Source: an uncultured Candidatus Midichloriaceae bacterium (GTDB taxonomy: Bacteria > Pseudomonadota > Alphaproteobacteria > Rickettsiales > Midichloriaceae). From it: a DNA stretch of 8,169 nt. Location of the stretch: NCBI GenBank assembly GCA_905479795.1, contig CAJQNX010000049.1, positions 1 to 8,169 of the forward strand, in the 5' to 3' direction. How positions within the stretch are numbered: position 1 is the stretch's first letter; each line of letters opens with the position of its first letter. A program made the translations under genes and the position numbers. Shown here in pieces: positions 4,730 through 8,169 of this stretch. A model generated the notes under the pieces. That model ran no database searches. It was not told where the DNA came from and was given only the letters and a program-made list of their open reading frames with translations.

Positions 4730-6782
4730 TAATATAAACAATGATGATGCATCTGAGAATAATAATAATTTAATTTTTCTTGATGATAGTGCAATACAAA
4801 GATGTGGCAAAAGCCATATCATAAATGGTAGATTTATAATTGATAAGTCTAAACCACTGGATCTATTTTCTAATACTTTCTGTAAGGCATATTCTGTCAA
4901 TGATATGCAAAATTCAACTCGTGTTGGATGTTATGCCAAGGTGTTTGAAAAATCTTTTTTATATAATGTTGATGCTATCATAAGTCTAATCTCTGCTGGA
5001 ATAAATAATTTTATTAATCCAGTTGCAATTGGAATAGTTGAATTTCATGATACGGATGATGAATATGTAGCCGTCATATTTAATGATATATCAGCTGTTT
5101 CATTAGGAGAGCTAATTGATAAGAATGAAGATTTTTCAGATAAATATATTATCAAAAATATCTTATATAACATCAAGGAGGCTTTGAAAGATCTGCATGA
5201 CCGAGGTATCGCTCACGGCTCTGTAAATTTAGATAATATTTATCTTACCAAGTCTGGTGATTTTATTTTGGATGAGTGTTTTTCAACTCCATTTGGTTAT
5301 AAACAACCTGCTATTTATGAACCCTTAAGTGTTACAAGAATTATACCAAATGCAAAAAGTAATTGTAACTATAGTTCTGATTATTATGCTCTTGGTGTTG
5401 TATGTTTAGAACTTACGACTGGAAAAAGGCTTAAAAAACAAACTTTAGAAGTATTGAATAATGAAAGAATTTATAGTAGTTCATACAGATTCTACGCTAA
5501 TAATAAGCTTTTAACTGGCACTATTAATAAAATTATTCAAGGGCTATTGAATGATGATGACGATCAAAGATTTGGTTATGAAAAGTTATCTAACATACCT
5601 GAACTAAAAGATTTTTTTCCAATTATAAAAAAAGATGATTTTCTTGAACCAATATATTTCAATGGTAAAAAAATATATAGCTCTAAGATTTTAGCTCATG
5701 AAATGGCTCATAATCTAGATAAAGCTATTAATTTATTTTTCACAGGGAAGCTTCAGAAATTTTTGTCAAAATTTTATAAAAATTCAGAATCTTTAAACAA
5801 AGTAAAATTTCTCTTAAATAAAAATATAAATTCAGAATTTTTTGAACAAGGAAATTGTACATTAAATGAATTAACTCTTGCGGAAATTATAAGAATATTG
5901 CACTTCCAAAATATCTTCGCAGTTAAAAATATTTCATTTAGTTTTGATAATTATTCTGTTGGCAATTTGGTTTTATGCTTAATTAATAACAATGAATTTA
6001 CGCAGCTTAGGCGATTATCAGAAATGATAGAATATCAATGTTTAATTAATCCAGATAAATTTAAATTAAACAATGATGAGCCTAATTTTTTTGCTATTTA
6101 TAACGAGCAATTAGTTTTAAATAAGCATGAGTATATATTCAATTTTTTATATACACTAAATAAAGTGTTCTCATATTTGCCATATCTTCCAATATTGCAA
6201 AAGAGAAGGCTGCTTTTTTCAGCCAAAGATATGGTGTGTTTTATTGAGCAAAATAAAATTTCCGAAAAATTTATTTTTAATAATATATTTTTAGCTCCCT
6301 TTTTATGTTCGAAGTTAGAAGATTATATTTATAAATCTTCCATCAACTCGGTAATGCAAAGTATCAATTCAATTAAAATGTTATTTCTATTTTGTGAAGT
6401 TCAAAAAAGTTGCAAAATTGATAAATTACTCCATATATCTGATATTTTTTCAACAAGCATTATTGAATCAATAGGTAGGTTTATTCAAGGTAAAACAATT
6501 AAAGATGAGCTAATAAATAAGCTTAACGAGATAAAAGTGAGTGGTGATTTGGGTGAAATCATTGAATTTTTAGAACAAAGCGATTTATTTCGGAGTGATA
6601 AAGAGATTTTTAAAAATAGTGTAATTAAAACAAGTAATATTCATGAAAAGCTGAATAATATTATGATAGAATTAGAATCAAAAGATTATTTGCAGGAAAA
6701 ATCTATGAATATTGCGCTTACAATTAGCTATTTATTATTTTCTGTAGCGGTGATATATTTGTTGGCAAGATTAACTATTTAG
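4719..6782 (+). CDS. Tail-anchored protein-kinase-like protein, probable pseudokinase
   Basis: The 687-residue product has a kinase-like domain at about residues 35-300. The catalytic-loop region reads Ile-Ala-His166-Gly-Ser-Val-Asn-Leu-Asp-Asn173-Ile, against the usual HRDxKxxN: the catalytic Asp is Ser168 and the Lys is Asn170, while Asn173 is kept. The DFG position reads Asp185-Glu-Cys, so the metal-binding Asp remains. Further landmarks are SSDYYALGVVCLELTTGK (219-236) and LLNDDDDQRFGYEKL (276-290) with the subdomain XI Arg284. No clear Gly-rich loop is visible; Lys74 in Tyr-Ala-Lys-Val-Phe may be the beta-3 Lys. Residues 300-660 are Asn/Lys/Ile-rich, apparently helical and unrecognised. 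A single hydrophobic segment (about 664-684) ends the protein, so the bulk should face the cytoplasm. The ATG at 4719 overlaps bcp by 11 bases. I infer a non-catalytic, membrane-tethered kinase fold; weak non-canonical catalysis is not excluded. Confidence 0.75.
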   Translation: MKVDNINNDDASENNNNLIFLDDSAIQRCGKSHIINGRFIIDKSKPLDLFSNTFCKAYSVNDMQNSTRVGCYAKVFEKSFLYNVDAIISLISAGINNFINPVAIGIVEFHDTDDEYVAVIFNDISAVSLGELIDKNEDFSDKYIIKNILYNIKEALKDLHDRGIAHGSVNLDNIYLTKSGDFILDECFSTPFGYKQPAIYEPLSVTRIIPNAKSNCNYSSDYYALGVVCLELTTGKRLKKQTLEVLNNERIYSSSYRFYANNKLLTGTINKIIQGLLNDDDDQRFGYEKLSNIPELKDFFPIIKKDDFLEPIYFNGKKIYSSKILAHEMAHNLDKAINLFFTGKLQKFLSKFYKNSESLNKVKFLLNKNINSEFFEQGNCTLNELTLAEIIRILHFQNIFAVKNISFSFDNYSVGNLVLCLINNNEFTQLRRLSEMIEYQCLINPDKFKLNNDEPNFFAIYNEQLVLNKHEYIFNFLYTLNKVFSYLPYLPILQKRRLLFSAKDMVCFIEQNKISEKFIFNNIFLAPFLCSKLEDYIYKSSINSVMQSINSIKMLFLFCEVQKSCKIDKLLHISDIFSTSIIESIGRFIQGKTIKDELINKLNEIKVSGDLGEIIEFLEQSDLFRSDKEIFKNSVIKTSNIHEKLNNIMIELESKDYLQEKSMNIALTISYLLFSVAVIYLLARLTI

Positions 6783-6791
6783 TTATTTATT

Positions 6792-7187
6792 GTGGATAAA
6801 GTTTTTTTAATTTATGACAAGCAAAATTGCCTTAACAAAGATGGAATAATAGATAAATGTATTTTTGTTAGAGAAGAAATATCTATAATGGCATTCTTTT
6901 TTACTTTTTTTTGGCTTATTTATAATAAATTATGGAAGTGGGTGATTTTTTATATCACTGTTTCTATTGTAATTTCTAGTATAGGTGCTATGGGGATTAT
7001 AGATCAGAGTATAAAGGCATTTGTGTTTTTATCTATGTCTAGTTATTTTGCAATTTTCAGTAGTTCTATAATGCAAAATAGACTGATAGAAAATAAATAT
7101 TCCTTAAAATCAATTATTTATGCGGACTCAAGAGAAGCTGCATTATCAAAGCTTTTATTGAATTTGAAAATAGATGGCTTAAGATAA
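6792..7187 (+). CDS. DUF2628-like small membrane protein
   Basis: The 131-residue product follows the DUF2628 pattern: a short N-terminal strand (Lys-Val-Phe-Leu-Ile-Tyr), then FVREEISIMAFFFTFFWLIY (25-44), matching the family's F-hydrophobic-R-x-x-(F/I)-x-x-x-A-F-x-F-x-x-x-W core before a second Leu-Trp, then two hydrophobic segments at about 50-70 and 76-94. It closes with Ile-Tyr-Ala-Asp-Ser-Arg-Glu-Ala-Ala, like the family's Ala-x-x-x-x-x-Ala-E tail. The function of the family is unknown. The start is taken as GTG at 6792, because the conserved N-terminal strand lies before the first internal ATG (Met33). There is no ribosome binding site and only 9 bases separate it from the pseudokinase stop, so reinitiation after that gene is likely. 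Confidence 0.7.
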   Translation: MDKVFLIYDKQNCLNKDGIIDKCIFVREEISIMAFFFTFFWLIYNKLWKWVIFYITVSIVISSIGAMGIIDQSIKAFVFLSMSSYFAIFSSSIMQNRLIENKYSLKSIIYADSREAALSKLLLNLKIDGLR

Positions 7188-7217
7188 TCTATGTGAATAT
7201 TATATATCCAAATTCCT

Positions 7218-7246
7218 TTGCTTGCTTACTACTTTAAGCGTATAAT
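7218..7246 (+). promoter_or_regulatory. Sigma70-type promoter with perfect -10
   Basis: TTGCTT (7218-7223) and a perfect TATAAT (7241-7246) are 17 bases apart. Transcription would start near 7253, leaving a leader of about 29 bases before the ATG at 7282. Its position 31 bases after the DUF2628-like gene indicates that the next gene has its own transcript. Confidence 0.6.
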
Positions 7247-7281
7247 CGTGTTAATATAAATAGTTTAATATGGCCTAAAGT

Positions 7282-7665
7282 ATGTTGAAGATCTATAACA
7301 AGATAATTTATTGGTTGCGGTTGTTTGAAAAGATTTTGCTTATATCTACTCAAAAGGTGTGTATAAATTCATTGTATTTTACTTTTTTTGCATCGTCGCT
7401 GTTTAGTTTGTTTATTTGTACTGGTATGACAAGTGCTTATCATTTATGGCCTGTAGATCCTATAGGTGGTGGTATGCTTTTGCTTGTAATGCCAATTATC
7501 TTTTTTCTAATGACGGTGATGTTAGTTTTTATAGGCGTTATCGTGACTTCCAGAATGATCACGTTAGGTTATTGTAATCATGAATTTTCAATCCCATCTA
7601 TATGGTTGGTATGTTTTTTAGGTATTGCTATGTATGTAGGAATCATATGCTTTTTTATTATGTGA
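7282..7665 (+). CDS. Unrecognised small protein with three membrane segments
   Basis: The 127-residue product has an amphipathic basic N-terminus (Met-Leu-Lys-Ile-Tyr-Asn-Lys) and three hydrophobic segments at about residues 30-49, 63-89 and 105-126, separated by HLWPVDPIGGG (54-64) and LGYCNHEFSIPS (95-106). It ends only one residue after the last membrane segment. No family is recognised; neither histidine is placed in an obvious haem-binding pattern. No good ribosome binding site precedes the ATG (only TAAAG at 7276-7280), although a strong promoter lies upstream. Coding status is supported by the consistent membrane pattern over the full length and by the promoter. Confidence 0.65.
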   Translation: MLKIYNKIIYWLRLFEKILLISTQKVCINSLYFTFFASSLFSLFICTGMTSAYHLWPVDPIGGGMLLLVMPIIFFLMTVMLVFIGVIVTSRMITLGYCNHEFSIPSIWLVCFLGIAMYVGIICFFIM

Positions 7666-7727
7666 TATATTAACTCTTAGTATCTGCATCTTATTTGTGT
7701 GTTTTGCCTAATATAAAATGCATTTAC

Positions 7728-7756
7728 TGATAAAGCTTTTATCAAATTGATTTTTT
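7728..7756 (+). terminator. Probable terminator between converging units
   Basis: TGATAAA (7728-7734) and TTTATCA (7738-7744) form a perfect 7-bp stem with a 3-base loop. A run of six T lies at 7751-7756, six bases after the stem. It sits where the plus-strand membrane protein gene and the minus-strand tRNA unit converge, so it may stop transcripts from both sides; on the minus strand it is followed by TTTTATATT after about 10 bases. The stem is A+T-rich and the T tract is displaced, so strength is uncertain. Confidence 0.45.
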
Positions 7757-7780
7757 AAATTATATAATAAGAGGTGTAAA

Positions 7781-7855
7781 TGGTGCCGCTAGTGGGAATC
7801 GAATCCACGACCTCTTCATTACCAATGAAGTGCACTACCACTGTGCTATAGCGGC
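7781..7855 (-). tRNA. tRNA-Thr (anticodon GGT)
   Basis: Read on the minus strand, a full cloverleaf forms: acceptor GCCGCTA/TAGCGGC, D stem GCAC/GTGC with a minimal 7-base loop AGTGGTA, anticodon stem CTTCA/TGAAG around TTGGTAA (anticodon GGT, Thr), variable AGGTC, T loop TTCGATT, discriminator A and an encoded CCA at 7781-7783. The T stem GTGGA/CCCAC has an A-C mismatch at 53-61, where bacterial tRNAs normally have G-C. It lies 5 bases after tRNA-Met and is surely processed from the same transcript. Confidence 0.96.
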
Positions 7856-7860
7856 TAAAA

Positions 7861-7937
7861 TGGTAGCGAAGGAGGGACTTGAACCCCCGACACGCGGATT
7901 ATGATTCCGCTGCTCTAACCAGCTGAGCTACTCCGCC
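7861..7937 (-). tRNA. tRNA-Met (anticodon CAT), elongator type
   Basis: On the minus strand: acceptor GGCGGAG with CTTCGCT (including G-T pairs at 1-72 and 5-68), D stem GCTC/GAGC, anticodon stem GCGGA/TCCGC around ATCATAA (anticodon CAT), variable GTGTC, T stem GGGGG/CCCTC, discriminator A and encoded CCA at 7861-7863. The anticodon also fits tRNA-Ile2, which is modified to lysidine, but the body resembles alphaproteobacterial elongator tRNA-Met. It is not the initiator, which has three G-C pairs closing the anticodon stem. It is the first gene of a two-tRNA unit. Confidence 0.93.
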
Positions 7938-7949
7938 ATGAATAATAAA

Positions 7950-7979
7950 AATATAAAAGAAAGATATATCACATTTCAA
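7950..7979 (-). promoter_or_regulatory. Promoter of the tRNA-Met/tRNA-Thr unit
   Basis: On the minus strand, TTGAAA (7979-7974) and TATATT (7955-7950) are 18 bases apart, and the -10 ends 12 bases before the tRNA-Met 5' end. That leaves a leader of about 5 bases, usual for stable RNA genes. A clear GC-rich discriminator is absent. Confidence 0.5.
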
Positions 7980-8023
7980 TTAATTAGTTAATAATTTGTT
8001 ATAAATTTAGTGAAATTAATTAT

Positions 8024-8169
8024 TTGACAGTAGAATTAGATATTCCTGCAATAAATATGCTTGTTCCTACAGATAAGATTGCAATTGATGGAGGTGTACA
8101 ACCGCATATAGAAATTAAAAAAAATGCACAAGACTTTATAAATAATATTGATACAGAAATGAATACTAT
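8024..8169 (+). CDS. Unrecognised protein, 5' part only, truncated by the window edge
   Basis: An open frame runs from the stop at 7985 to the right edge. Possible starts are TTG at 8024 and ATG at 8057; neither has a clear ribosome binding site. From TTG the product begins Leu-Thr-Val-Glu-Leu-Asp-Ile-Pro-Ala-Ile-Asn and continues through Leu-Val-Pro-Thr-Asp-Lys-Ile-Ala-Ile-Asp-Gly-Gly to Asn-Asn-Ile-Asp-Thr-Glu. Codon choice and composition look coding already before 8057, which favours the upstream start. The first bases, TTGACA, are also a perfect -35 hexamer, so the TTG could instead be part of a promoter with the gene starting at 8057 or later. No family is recognised from these 48 residues. 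It is transcribed away from the tRNA unit. Confidence 0.5.
   Translation, partial: MTVELDIPAINMLVPTDKIAIDGGVQPHIEIKKNAQDFINNIDTEMNT

Noticed and set aside
4700..4900. Minus-strand open frame across the bcp/pseudokinase junction
   Set aside because: Shadow of two overlapping plus-strand genes with no supporting signals.
7781..7937. The tRNA pair as an integration site of a mobile element
   Set aside because: tRNA 3' ends are common attachment sites, but no integrase and no repeat of the tRNA 3' end is visible in the window.

Overview
The window comes from an AT-rich bacterial chromosome, most likely an alphaproteobacterium of the Rickettsiales or a similar host-associated lineage. Evidence: strong A/T bias in codons and intergenic DNA, an elongator tRNA-Met with the form usual in alphaproteobacteria, housekeeping proteins (ErpA, RbfA, GatA, Bcp) of alphaproteobacterial type, loosely ordered small operons, and a 580-base non-coding stretch. 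The genus cannot be fixed from sequence reading alone.

Layout. (1) 1-1265, plus strand: the 3' part of an unrecognised Cys-containing protein, followed after 27 bases by a small outer-membrane beta-barrel protein with signal peptide and C-terminal Phe. (2) 1266-1846: no credible gene. The first 120 bases are GC-richer and form three hairpins, the last with a T tract (probable terminator). The rest is pyrimidine-rich with a recurring TATTCTAT word, and a good sigma70-type promoter closes it. (3) 1847-2573: erpA-rbfA operon (Fe-S cluster delivery, 30S maturation). (4) 2681-4144: gatA, without gatC or gatB beside it. (5) 4241-7187: bcp (peroxiredoxin), a 687-residue protein-kinase-like protein that lacks the catalytic Asp and ends in a single membrane anchor, and a DUF2628-like membrane protein. 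These three are packed with an 11-base overlap and then a 9-base gap, so they probably form one transcript. A 9-bp-arm inverted repeat abuts the bcp start codon. (6) 7282-7665: an unrecognised three-helix membrane protein with its own near-consensus promoter. (7) 7781-7937, minus strand: tRNA-Met and tRNA-Thr as one unit, with a candidate promoter. (8) From about 8024 to the right edge, plus strand: the start of an unrecognised gene, divergent from the tRNAs.

How it fits together. Most of the window is ordinary housekeeping: Fe-S assembly, ribosome maturation, tRNA amidation, peroxide removal and two tRNAs. The part least explained by known biology is the bcp / tail-anchored pseudokinase / DUF2628 cluster. 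It looks like a membrane-tethered, probably non-catalytic kinase-fold protein made together with a peroxiredoxin and a small membrane protein, but any joint function is inference.
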